From contig JASLCR010000018.1 of the NCBI GenBank assembly GCA_030145955.1, forward strand, positions 1-5,564: a DNA stretch of 5,564 nt, given 5' to 3'. Position numbers and translations under genes: made by a program. This DNA comes from Candidatus Saccharimonadales bacterium (GTDB lineage Bacteria; Patescibacteriota; Saccharimonadia; Saccharimonadales; Saccharimonadaceae). Below, in pieces: positions 1 through 5,110 of the stretch (positions are counted from its first letter, which is position 1; the number at the start of each line of letters is the position of its first letter). The notes below the pieces were generated by a model. The model had not been told where the DNA came from, ran no database searches, and was given only the letters and a program-made list of their open reading frames with translations.

Positions 1-74
1 ACCTTGAATTGAGTATTAGGCAGTGCTTCCACCACCGTTCCTTGCATCTTGATAACCTCTTTTTGACTAGCCAT
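1..74 (-). CDS. infA: Translation initiation factor IF-1, N-terminal fragment
   Basis: IF-1 binds the A site of the 30S subunit and works with IF-2 and IF-3 during initiation. Only the first 24 codons are in the window; the gene runs off the left edge. The visible peptide starts MASQKEVIKMQGTVVEALPN and matches the opening of the IF-1 OB fold, where the family has an acidic or lysine-rich start followed by a GTVVEALPN-type strand. The ATG is followed directly by family-like sequence, so the start is secure. No Shine-Dalgarno is visible upstream. A promoter lies so close that the leader would be about 9 nt. In many bacteria infA opens the rpmJ-rpsM-rpsK-rpoA cluster, which is expected to continue outside the window. 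It is divergent from the small plus-strand ORF at 287. Confidence 0.93.
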   Translation of the reverse strand, partial: MASQKEVIKMQGTVVEALPNTQFK

Positions 75-89
75 AAATTACAGTAGTCA

Positions 90-118
90 ATTATACATGA
101 AGTCTATGCAGTTCGCAA
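90..118 (-). promoter_or_regulatory. Predicted sigma-70-type promoter of infA
   Basis: On the minus strand a perfect TATAAT lies at 95..90 and TTGCGA (four of six matches to TTGACA) lies at 118..113, with the optimal 17-bp spacer. Transcription should start near position 83, leaving a leader of about 9 nt before the ATG at 74. That is too short for a normal Shine-Dalgarno, in line with none being visible. The boxes are seen in the sequence; promoter activity is inferred. Confidence 0.6.
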
Positions 119-131
119 GCGTTATTTAAGA

Positions 132-165
132 TATTTTCATGCGGTTCTACCAATGCATGAAAATA
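132..165. repeat. Perfect 11-bp inverted repeat in the infA divergent spacer
   Basis: Arm TATTTTCATGC (132-142) is the exact reverse complement of GCATGAAAATA (155-165), with 12 nt between. Inside the loop, GGT (143-145) can also pair with ACC (149-151). It sits about 14 bp upstream of the infA -35 box and about 120 bp before the plus-strand ORF. No T-tract follows on either strand, so it does not look like an ordinary terminator. It could be an operator for a dimeric regulator. A further CATGAA half-arm lies at 96-101, in the infA promoter spacer. Confidence 0.6.
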
Positions 166-176
166 ATAGCATTATT
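162..176. repeat. Short AT-rich palindrome
   Basis: AATAAT (162-167) and ATTATT (171-176) are perfect inverted arms around AGC. It overlaps the right arm of the larger inverted repeat at 132-165, so the two structures compete if formed as RNA or cruciform. It may simply reflect AT-rich spacer composition. Confidence 0.4.
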
Positions 177-236
177 GATAATCCTATTGTACTGCATTGA
201 AGCGACGCGTCAAGTTTAATGAAGATACGTCACCTG

Positions 237-245
237 TGCTACAGT
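237..245 (+). promoter_or_regulatory. Candidate extended -10 element for the small plus-strand gene
   Basis: TGC followed by TACAGT fits the extended -10 pattern TGn-TATAAT with four of six matches in the hexamer. No convincing -35 box is found 16 to 18 bp upstream. It would start RNA near position 252 and place the Shine-Dalgarno about 20 nt into the leader. A TTTAAT at 215-220 is an alternative -10. Both are weak. Confidence 0.25.
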
Positions 246-272
246 AGTAATTGTTCCGAGGTTGAGCAAGCT

Positions 273-282
273 AAGGGGGTGA
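273..282 (+). promoter_or_regulatory. Strong Shine-Dalgarno of the 58-residue plus-strand ORF
   Basis: AAGGGGGTGA differs at one position from the full anti-Shine-Dalgarno complement AAGGAGGTGA and sits 4 nt before the ATG at 287 (GGGGG ends 7 nt before it). This is the main reason to believe the ORF is translated and to pick this start. The sortase gene has a very similar site. Confidence 0.7.
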
Positions 283-286
283 AACG

Positions 287-463
287 ATGCCGCGTCGCAA
301 TTCCAATGGAGGCAGACGAGGCCTAGGGGGAAATGTCAGGAGGAATGCCATCTCGGTGTTCGACTTCATCGACAGGAACCCCACGCCAACAAGTTCGGCC
401 GAGGCGAAAGCCTCGCCTTCACGCAAGCCTTCCAAGAAGGCCAAGGGTGGGAGCAACAAGTAG
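287..463 (+). CDS. Unknown small basic protein, 58 residues
   Basis: I do not recognise this protein. It begins MPRRNSNGGRRGLGGNVRRN. It has an Arg/Gly/Asn-rich N-terminus (residues 1-20), a short hydrophobic patch AISVFDFID (21-29), a Pro/Thr/Ser stretch, and a Lys/Ser-rich tail (residues 41-58). Apart from a few Asp and Glu the charge is strongly positive, so binding to RNA, DNA or the ribosome is possible but unproven. Support for a real gene is the near-consensus Shine-Dalgarno and the hairpin 8 nt after its TAG stop. It is the only plus-strand gene here: divergent from infA and convergent with the sortase. By hand count about 59% of its bases are G or C, richer than its neighbours, with AGG, GGA and CGA codons, which may point to separate origin. 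The antisense frame is open too but lacks any such initiation signal. Confidence 0.6.
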   Translation: MPRRNSNGGRRGLGGNVRRNAISVFDFIDRNPTPTSSAEAKASPSRKPSKKAKGGSNK

Positions 464-471
464 CTCCTTCG

Positions 472-502
472 GAACGCTCCGGCTGCATAGGCCGGAGCGT
501 TT
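472..502. terminator. Hairpin between convergent genes, possible two-way terminator
   Basis: AACGCTCCGGC (473-483) pairs perfectly with GCCGGAGCGTT (491-501) around a 7-nt loop; a G-T pair at 472/502 extends it. This GC-rich 11-bp stem lies between the stop of the plus-strand ORF (463) and the stop of the sortase gene (529), as expected of a shared terminator. The T-tract is poor: only TTT (500-502), overlapping the base of the stem, on the plus strand, and none on the minus strand. It may therefore act mainly as an RNA 3'-end stabiliser. Confidence 0.55.
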
Positions 503-528
503 CATAGCTAGATATCTGACGACAAGTA

Positions 529-1218
529 CTATTCAATACGGACTGCGCGGAGCATAATACGTCGATCAAACTGCTGGTACTTTGGCACCCACTTGCCGTC
601 ACAGGTGATAAGATTAAGGCCTTCTTTGGTTTCATCAGCTGATTGCATCATCATCTTCATACCGGTCTTATTTACTTCCTCAAGCGGCATACTTCGATTC
701 TCAACTACTTTGTAGGTGAAGACCTTGCCGTCGCCTCGCTCAATCATAATCTGCGCATTGACGCCAAGCGTTCCAAGCTTTGCAAACACACCATCCCGTG
801 TAACGCCACCATTATGTCCATCAATCAATATCGCACCGTACCCAGAGCCTGGTAAGGCGCTCTTTTTGTACCATACGGTATCGGCAATATTTTTTGGCGC
901 TTCAAGCTGATTATTTGCTGTAGTGCCAGCAGCAAATACGCGAGTCTTGTCAACTTTAAGCATTGGAATAGAGATATAGCGCGGCTGATTTTTTGGCACC
1001 TTATGCTCATTTACCTGCTTCTTTGTGACGACGGTCTCATCAACATTAGGATCGGCTTGTAGTGCTTTAGCGGTAACAAATGAAGGAAGTTCACCACTCT
1101 CAAAGTAGCGGTAGGCGAACCATCCTGCGGCGATCAGCGTACCGAGTACTAATGTCCAAAATACCCAGGCAAAAATATGCAATTGTCGTTTGTGTCTGAT
1201 TGAAAGGCCCTGTGCCAC
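529..1218 (-). CDS. Sortase (LPXTG-type transpeptidase family, class D/E/F-like)
   Basis: Sortases cut a C-terminal sorting motif of exported proteins and join the acyl-enzyme to an amine, anchoring proteins at the cell surface. The 229-residue protein has a short basic cytoplasmic N-terminus, one membrane segment (about 15-37) and an extracytoplasmic catalytic domain from about residue 78, opening with ISIPMLKVD. The triad is visible: His135 in DGHNGG, Cys206 in NLITCDG, and Arg220 in DRRIMLRA. GVFAKLGTL (143-151) is also typical. Substrate motif and exact class cannot be read from sequence alone. The start is GTG, chosen because AAGGGGG lies 5 nt upstream and no better ATG exists before the membrane segment. 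It follows secY by 22 nt, so it is probably cotranscribed with it. Adk and map occupy the position after secY in Bacillus subtilis; they are absent here. Confidence 0.9.
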   Translation of the reverse strand: MAQGLSIRHKRQLHIFAWVFWTLVLGTLIAAGWFAYRYFESGELPSFVTAKALQADPNVDETVVTKKQVNEHKVPKNQPRYISIPMLKVDKTRVFAAGTTANNQLEAPKNIADTVWYKKSALPGSGYGAILIDGHNGGVTRDGVFAKLGTLGVNAQIMIERGDGKVFTYKVVENRSMPLEEVNKTGMKMMMQSADETKEGLNLITCDGKWVPKYQQFDRRIMLRAVRIE

Positions 1219-1223
1219 CGTTA

Positions 1224-1230
1224 CCCCCTT
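1224..1230 (-). promoter_or_regulatory. Shine-Dalgarno that fixes the GTG start of the sortase
   Basis: Minus-strand AAGGGGG ends 5 nt before the GTG at 1218..1216. It lies in the 22-nt gap after secY, so the sortase has its own initiation site and does not depend only on coupling to secY. Confidence 0.7.
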
Positions 1231-1240
1231 CTATGCCTAC

Positions 1241-2668
1241 TTACTTATAATCGTCGTACGTTACCATTAATGCACGCGAATTGATTTGTCGCAGTGCTTC
1301 AAGCGCAACAGAAACGACAATCAATATACCCGTACCACCAATTGCGAGGTTTCCATTTGTATCTTGATATCCGAAACTGTAGAGAACATATTCTGCAAGG
1401 TATGGCAGCACGGCGATAACACCAAGTACCAATGAGCCGAATAGAATTAGACGATTCATCGTGCGAGAGAGATATTTCTCTGTCTGGAGCCCGGGTCGCA
1501 CACCCTCAATGAAGCCACCTTGCTTTTGCAGATTCTCTGCAATTTCGTTTGCGTTAAACACGATACCTGTGTAGAAGTAGGTAAAGGCAATTACGAGAAC
1601 AAAATAGAGGCCTGGATAAATAAATGCTTCCCATGTCTGCCCGGTAAACTGCCCTGGGTTGGGTGCTTGGAACCATGTCACCAAGTTGTTGGCGAGTCCA
1701 GCGTAGGCTTCGCTTCCGGTTGCTTTCAATACTTGACCAATGAACGATGGCAAGCTAAGGAACGCGACAGCAAAGATCACTGGAATCACACCTGCTGCGA
1801 TCATCTTCATAGGTAAGATGCTTTTAACGCCACCATAGCTTGAGTTGCCCTGCACACGCTTTGCATAGTTGATTGTTACCACTCGTTGAGCCTCATTGAT
1901 CTTTACGAGGAAGTAGAGCACAAGGAGAGATGCTAGTCCAATAGCAAGGAATATCAACAAGGCAGATGAGCTAACAGGAAGAGTGAACCACCCAAACACG
2001 TTTAGCGGATCAGCGACAGGGCTTGCTGTCGTACCGAATAAGCTTGCAAAGAAGAACTGGCCAAACTGAGGAATCTGGCTGATAATACCAGCAAAGATAA
2101 GGAGCGAAAGACCGTTGCCGACCCCCTGCTCTGTCATGATTTCACCAAGCCACATAAGGAGCATTGATCCAGCGGTCATAGCGCCTACCGCGATCACCCA
2201 TTCTAGCAGTGTTGCCTGTTCAAGAACACTTGTGCCTCCAGCAAGTACAGACTGCCTCAAGATATAAATAAACGCGATTGACTGAACGATAGCCAAAGGA
2301 AGTGCGATAATACGTGTCCACTGCTGAATCTTACGTCGGCCAGATTCTCCATCTTTGTGGAGTTCCTCAAGTTTCGGTATAGCCTTTGTAAGTAGCTGTG
2401 TAATAATGCTTGCCGTAATAAACGGGCTGAGACCTACGAGCACAATTGAGAACTGGGCAATTGCACCACCAGAAAGCAAGTTAAGGAACCCGCCGAAGTT
2501 TGTTCCGCCAATCACACTATCAATTACCTCTTTTAGCTGTGTTGGATCGGCAAGCGGCACAGGAATATGGGCAAGGAATCGGTACACAACAACGAGCCCA
2601 AGCAAGATAAATAGTCGCTTACGCATGTCGCCATTCTTTAATGATTTACCAATTGTTTTCCAGTTCAT
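1241..2668 (-). CDS. secY: Preprotein translocase subunit SecY
   Basis: SecY is the channel of the SecYEG translocon in the inner membrane, which passes unfolded preproteins and inserts membrane proteins, driven by SecA or the ribosome. The 475-residue product has the ten hydrophobic segments expected. Visible family marks are TM1 (about 18-36), the TM2 signature IVLVGLSPFITASIITQLL (75-93), the TM4-5 signature WLGEIMTEQGVGNGLSLLIF (173-192), the cytoplasmic 6/7 loop with VTINYAKRV (264-272), and the 8/9 loop with NEIAENLQKQGGFIEGVRPG (374-393), where ribosome and SecA bind. It is about 30 residues longer than E. coli SecY; the extra length appears in the TM7-TM8 outer loop (about 310-350) and before TM10 (about 433-444). 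The ATG start precedes a normal amphipathic N-terminus. Unlike the usual arrangement it is separated from rplO by a terminator and an unknown gene. Confidence 0.98.
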   Translation of the reverse strand: MNWKTIGKSLKNGDMRKRLFILLGLVVVYRFLAHIPVPLADPTQLKEVIDSVIGGTNFGGFLNLLSGGAIAQFSIVLVGLSPFITASIITQLLTKAIPKLEELHKDGESGRRKIQQWTRIIALPLAIVQSIAFIYILRQSVLAGGTSVLEQATLLEWVIAVGAMTAGSMLLMWLGEIMTEQGVGNGLSLLIFAGIISQIPQFGQFFFASLFGTTASPVADPLNVFGWFTLPVSSSALLIFLAIGLASLLVLYFLVKINEAQRVVTINYAKRVQGNSSYGGVKSILPMKMIAAGVIPVIFAVAFLSLPSFIGQVLKATGSEAYAGLANNLVTWFQAPNPGQFTGQTWEAFIYPGLYFVLVIAFTYFYTGIVFNANEIAENLQKQGGFIEGVRPGLQTEKYLSRTMNRLILFGSLVLGVIAVLPYLAEYVLYSFGYQDTNGNLAIGGTGILIVVSVALEALRQINSRALMVTYDDYK

Positions 2669-2735
2669 ACAATACCTACAATTCCTGTCATTAGTTTTAG
2701 TACTACCCTCATCTCTCGTAGTAAAATTCCTATCT

Positions 2736-2744
2736 AGTATATCA
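2736..2744 (-). promoter_or_regulatory. Predicted extended -10 promoter of secY
   Basis: On the minus strand TGA-TATACT fits the extended -10 consensus, with five of six matches in the hexamer. No -35 box is evident, which extended -10 promoters tolerate. RNA would start near 2729, giving a leader of about 60 nt before the secY ATG at 2668. It lies in the 82-nt gap after the 86-residue gene and would allow secY and the sortase to be expressed apart from the ribosomal genes. Confidence 0.45.
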
Positions 2745-2750
2745 CAAAGC

Positions 2751-3011
2751 TTAGGCGGCGTTATGTGGTTTGGCGATATTTTCTGCGGCTGCTTCAGCTA
2801 CATAATACGCCGGCTCGCGCCCAGTACCTATGAACGAACAACCATCATTGAATCCCCAGTTGTAACCTCGACGGTATGCTTCGTGTACCAACGCTTGAAT
2901 CGAAAGCTGTAGCTCACTTGGCAATATGGAGAGCAGGTTGATATCCGCCTCTTGGGTTAGCTCGTCAGCTTTACTGTCACACCAACGTTGTCGTCGCTCT
3001 TTGTTACCCAT
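2751..3011 (-). CDS. Unknown protein, 86 residues, between rplO and secY
   Basis: I do not recognise this protein. It starts MGNKERRQRWCDSKADEL with a basic then acidic N-terminus. A predicted helical part follows (about 22-48), leading to a distinctive aromatic and glycine-rich block, EAYRRGYNWGFNDG (44-57), with Cys11 and Cys58 as the only cysteines. An alanine-rich helix (about 71-80) ends the protein. No signal peptide or membrane segment is seen, so a cytoplasmic place is likely. The ATG at 3011 is chosen because AGAGGG lies 8 nt upstream; the same frame is open to a TTG at 3053, but that lacks a ribosome binding site and would overlap the candidate promoter. It is the first gene after the terminator at 3077-3110 and ends 82 nt before secY. 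Codon use resembles the neighbours. Confidence 0.75.
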   Translation of the reverse strand: MGNKERRQRWCDSKADELTQEADINLLSILPSELQLSIQALVHEAYRRGYNWGFNDGCSFIGTGREPAYYVAEAAAENIAKPHNAA

Positions 3012-3035
3012 AGAACTTTCCCTCTTTGTGGAATT

Positions 3036-3064
3036 AGTATGCGCCTGTAGCAACTAGAGCGCAA
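3036..3064 (-). promoter_or_regulatory. Weak candidate promoter after the ribosomal operon terminator
   Basis: Minus-strand TTGCGC (3064..3059) and CATACT (3041..3036) are separated by 17 bp, with three and four matches to the consensus boxes. RNA would start near 3029, just before the AGAGGG ribosome binding site of the 86-residue gene. A promoter is expected here because a terminator lies directly upstream. The -35 shares TTGCG with the infA promoter. Confidence 0.35.
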
Positions 3065-3076
3065 GTATTTTCAGGC

Positions 3077-3110
3077 AAAATAATAATCCCCCAAGCTGGA
3101 GGATTATTAT
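3077..3110 (-). terminator. Strong intrinsic terminator after rplO
   Basis: On the minus strand ATAATAATCC (3110..3101) pairs with GGATTATTAT (3089..3080). The stem goes on through one T-G wobble and two C-G pairs to an AGCTT loop, giving 13 pairs. The 3' arm is followed by TTT, so the run at the end is TTATTATTTT. It begins 15 nt after the rplO stop codon. The plus strand lacks a T-tract, so it acts leftwards. It closes the ribosomal protein unit before the 86-residue gene and secY. Confidence 0.85.
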
Positions 3111-3125
3111 CGTAGAGCCAGAAGA

Positions 3126-3605
3126 CTACTTGTCGGCTTTTTCAGCCTCTTTTTGGCTCTTCTGGAGCGGGGTTGCTACTTTCGTGAAGCTTCCACCTGC
3201 TTTTTCAATAGCCGCTACCACGCTCTTTGAAGCACCTTGTACTTCAAGGGTGACTGCTTTTGACAGTTCACCGCGGAGGATAACCTTCACAGCATGGAAT
3301 GGAGTCGAAATCAAACCGGCTTCGTAAAGCGCCATGTTGTCGATCTTCTTCGCCTTTACGTCAGCAAGGTGGTCTAGATAGACAACTTGAGCTGGAGTAC
3401 GAAGACTCTTAAAGCCACGATTCTTTGGAATAGCCTGCACAAGTGCGCGCTGACCACCTTGGAACATAGCGCCAAGCTTCTTACCGGTACGTGAGTTCTG
3501 ACCTTTTGTACCACGACCAGCAGTTTTACCACCACCAGCTGAGATACCGCGGCCAACTCGCTTCTTATTCTTGTTCGCTGAGACGTTCAGTTCGTGATAC
3601 TTCAT
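3126..3605 (-). CDS. rplO: 50S ribosomal protein L15
   Basis: L15 is a late-assembly protein of the large subunit that binds 23S rRNA. The 159-residue product has the glycine- and lysine-rich extended N-terminus of the family, with RVGRGISAGGGKTAGRGTKGQ (16-36), then FQGGQRALVQAIPKNRGF (48-65). The C-terminal globular signature VKVILRGELSKAVTLEVQGA begins at about 106 and ends in IEKAGGSF (133-140). A Lys/Glu-rich tail follows. Its ATG overlaps the TAA stop of rpsE by one base, forming TAATG, so translation is probably coupled. In most bacteria rpmD (L30) lies between these two genes; here there is no room for it. L15 is the last gene before the terminator. Confidence 0.98.
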   Translation of the reverse strand: MKYHELNVSANKNKKRVGRGISAGGGKTAGRGTKGQNSRTGKKLGAMFQGGQRALVQAIPKNRGFKSLRTPAQVVYLDHLADVKAKKIDNMALYEAGLISTPFHAVKVILRGELSKAVTLEVQGASKSVVAAIEKAGGSFTKVATPLQKSQKEAEKADK

Positions 3606-4207
3606 TACTTAGTCTCCTTTTTCGCTGGCTTCTTTGCTGATTTTTCAGCGTTAAGCCATTCTTCCTTCGGGACAAGGCTGCGAAGTGCTTCAACAGTTGC
3701 GTAAGCAATGTTCACCTTGTTTGTAGAGCCAAGACTCTTTGAAAGCATATTACGAATACCAGTCACACCAATTACCTGACGAACAACACCACCGGCAATA
3801 ATACCGGTACCAGGAGCTGCAGGCTTGATAAGCACACGTGCACCAGAAAGCTTGATCTCTGCATCATGTGGAATAGTTTCCTTAGTCACAGGGATAGTGA
3901 TCATGCTCTTCTTGGCAACATCAGTTGCTTTTGATACCGCAGTCTGTACGTCAGCGCCTTTAGCAACACCAACACCAACTTTGTTTTTGCGGTCACCAAC
4001 CACGACAAGTGCCTTAAAGCGGAAACGACGTCCACCCTTTACTACACGTGCCACACGGTCAATATTGATCACAACTTCTTCAAATTGCTTTGGTTCCTCT
4101 ACGCGAGGTGTCCGACGGTCATCGCGTCGGCCGCCACGCTGTCCGCCGCTGGCCCGTGAGGGTGCGTCTGAGCGTGGGGTGGTAGTCTGAGCTGTAGTTT
4201 CAGCCAT
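3605..4207 (-). CDS. rpsE: 30S ribosomal protein S5
   Basis: S5 sits at the mRNA entry side of the small subunit and affects decoding accuracy and helicase action. The 200-residue product carries the double-stranded-RNA-binding-like domain, VVINIDRVARVVKGGRRFRF (45-64) with VGDRKNKVGVGVAKGADV (70-87), and the C-terminal S5 fold with APGTGIIAGGVVRQVIGVTG (131-150) and MLSKSLGSTNKVN (154-166). It is longer than E. coli S5 (about 166) because of a disordered N-terminus of about 42 residues, Thr/Ser-rich then Arg/Gly-rich, and a Lys/Ala tail. The ATG at 4207 is chosen because it sits 1 nt after the rplR stop with GGAG upstream; the frame is open further, but that would overlap rplR and has no family similarity. 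Confidence 0.98.
   Translation of the reverse strand: MAETTAQTTTPRSDAPSRASGGQRGGRRDDRRTPRVEEPKQFEEVVINIDRVARVVKGGRRFRFKALVVVGDRKNKVGVGVAKGADVQTAVSKATDVAKKSMITIPVTKETIPHDAEIKLSGARVLIKPAAPGTGIIAGGVVRQVIGVTGIRNMLSKSLGSTNKVNIAYATVEALRSLVPKEEWLNAEKSAKKPAKKETK
3614..3619 (-). promoter_or_regulatory. Shine-Dalgarno of rplO inside the end of rpsE
   Basis: AAGGAG on the minus strand ends 8 nt before the rplO ATG and is part of the last codons of rpsE. It backs the TAATG junction as a true start and shows that rplO can recruit ribosomes itself as well as by re-initiation. Confidence 0.75.
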
Positions 4208-4208
4208 A

Positions 4209-4562
4209 CTAGAACTCCAATCCTTCTTTACGTGCAGCATCTGCGAGTGCCTTGAGGCGACCAGCATACTGACGACCATTTCGGTCGAATACTACACTTG
4301 TTACTTTCGCTTTCTTTGCCTTTTTGGCGACTTCTGCACCAACTTTAGCAGCCTTTTCGGTCATTGTACCAGTTGCTTTTGTACCGATAGTGGTAGCAGA
4401 AGCAACGGTGTGACCTTTTTCGTCATCGATCAGCTGTGCAGATACATGCATATTGCTGATAGTAACTGTCAGGCGTGGACGTTCAGCTGTGCCTTGCACC
4501 TTTGAACGAACACGATTCTTGCGAAGAGACTTGTTCAGCAGTTTTTTAGCTAGATTACTCAT
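4209..4562 (-). CDS. rplR: 50S ribosomal protein L18
   Basis: L18 binds 5S rRNA and, with L5, places it in the central protuberance of the large subunit. The 117-residue product is the normal family length. Visible marks are the basic N-terminus (KKLLNKSLRKNRVRSKV, 6-22), the strand GTAERPRLTVTISNMHVSAQ (24-43) with IDDEKG (45-50), and the C-terminal VVFDRNGRQYAGRLKALADA (90-109) ending in RKEGLEF, all typical. The start is 2 nt after the rplF stop (TAATCATG), and the next gene, rpsE, starts 1 nt after its TAG. This spacing implies coupled translation through rplF-rplR-rpsE. Confidence 0.98.
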   Translation of the reverse strand: MSNLAKKLLNKSLRKNRVRSKVQGTAERPRLTVTISNMHVSAQLIDDEKGHTVASATTIGTKATGTMTEKAAKVGAEVAKKAKKAKVTSVVFDRNGRQYAGRLKALADAARKEGLEF

Positions 4563-4564
4563 GA

Positions 4565-5098
4565 TTATTTACCTGCCTTTCCTGCCTTACGCAAAATTTG
4601 TTCATCAGCGTACTTAATACCCTTACCCTTGTATGGTTCAGGTTTCTTCAGTGCACGGATTTCCGCTGCTACCTGGCCGACTTGTTGCTTGTCGATACCA
4701 CTGACAGTGATTTCCATTTTGTTAGTACTAATCTGTACACCTGCTGGTGCTTTGTACTTTACTGGGTGCGAGAAGCCGAGGGCCATCTCAAGGTCTGTAC
4801 CGCTCATAGCGACACGGAAACCAACACCGTTTACTTCAAGTTTCTTTTCAAAACCTTTAGTTACACCTTCAACTGCATTGTTGAGCAGTGCACGCTGTAG
4901 GCCGTGTTGCGCCTTTGCGATTCGCTCGTCGTCCTTGCGGGTAACGATTGCTTTATTATCCTCAAGTGAGACAGTTACGTCGCTCAGGTGTGGCACAGTG
5001 AGTTCGCCTTTGGCGCCCTTTACTGTGATAACATCTGAATCGACTGTGATTGTCACGCCTGATGGAATTTCAATTGGTAGTTTTCCAATTCGACTCAT
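4565..5098 (-). CDS. rplF: 50S ribosomal protein L6
   Basis: L6 binds 23S rRNA near the sarcin-ricin loop and the base of the L7/L12 stalk. The 177-residue product matches the usual family length and shows both repeated domains. It opens MSRIGKLPIEIPSGVTI, has AKAQHGLQRALLNNAVEGVT (61-80) and FEKKLEVNGVGFR (83-95), then LGFSHPVKYKAPAG (107-120). The C-terminal signature PEPYKGKGIKYADE (153-166) is followed by a KAGKAGK tail. Start choice is firm: AAAGGA lies 6 nt before the ATG. The gene directly before it is not rpsH, as in the usual order, but a 58-residue unknown gene ending 12 nt upstream. The sequence resembles Saccharibacteria L6 as I remember them. Confidence 0.98.
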   Translation of the reverse strand: MSRIGKLPIEIPSGVTITVDSDVITVKGAKGELTVPHLSDVTVSLEDNKAIVTRKDDERIAKAQHGLQRALLNNAVEGVTKGFEKKLEVNGVGFRVAMSGTDLEMALGFSHPVKYKAPAGVQISTNKMEITVSGIDKQQVGQVAAEIRALKKPEPYKGKGIKYADEQILRKAGKAGK

Positions 5099-5110
5099 AT
5101 CTTATCCTTT

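Noticed and set aside
143..151. GGTTCTACC resembling a tRNA T-arm loop
   Set aside because: No acceptor, D-arm or anticodon stem can be built around it; it is the loop of the inverted repeat.
271..459. Minus-strand open frame opposite the small plus-strand ORF
   Set aside because: No Shine-Dalgarno or promoter, and it is antisense to an ORF with a near-consensus ribosome binding site. It probably stays open because of the GC-rich composition.
2355..2912. Plus-strand open frame of 185 codons
   Set aside because: It lies opposite the start of secY and the 86-residue gene, both well supported; the product has no recognisable family features.
3012..3053. TTG start extending the 86-residue protein to 100 residues
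   Set aside because: No Shine-Dalgarno at the TTG, and the ATG at 3011 has AGAGGG at good spacing.
3825..4190. Plus-strand open frame of 121 codons
   Set aside because: Antisense to rpsE; no ribosome binding site or family similarity.
4208..4279. Upstream extension of rpsE by 24 codons
   Set aside because: It would overlap rplR and has no S5 similarity; the ATG at 4207, 1 nt after the rplR stop, is the normal operon start.
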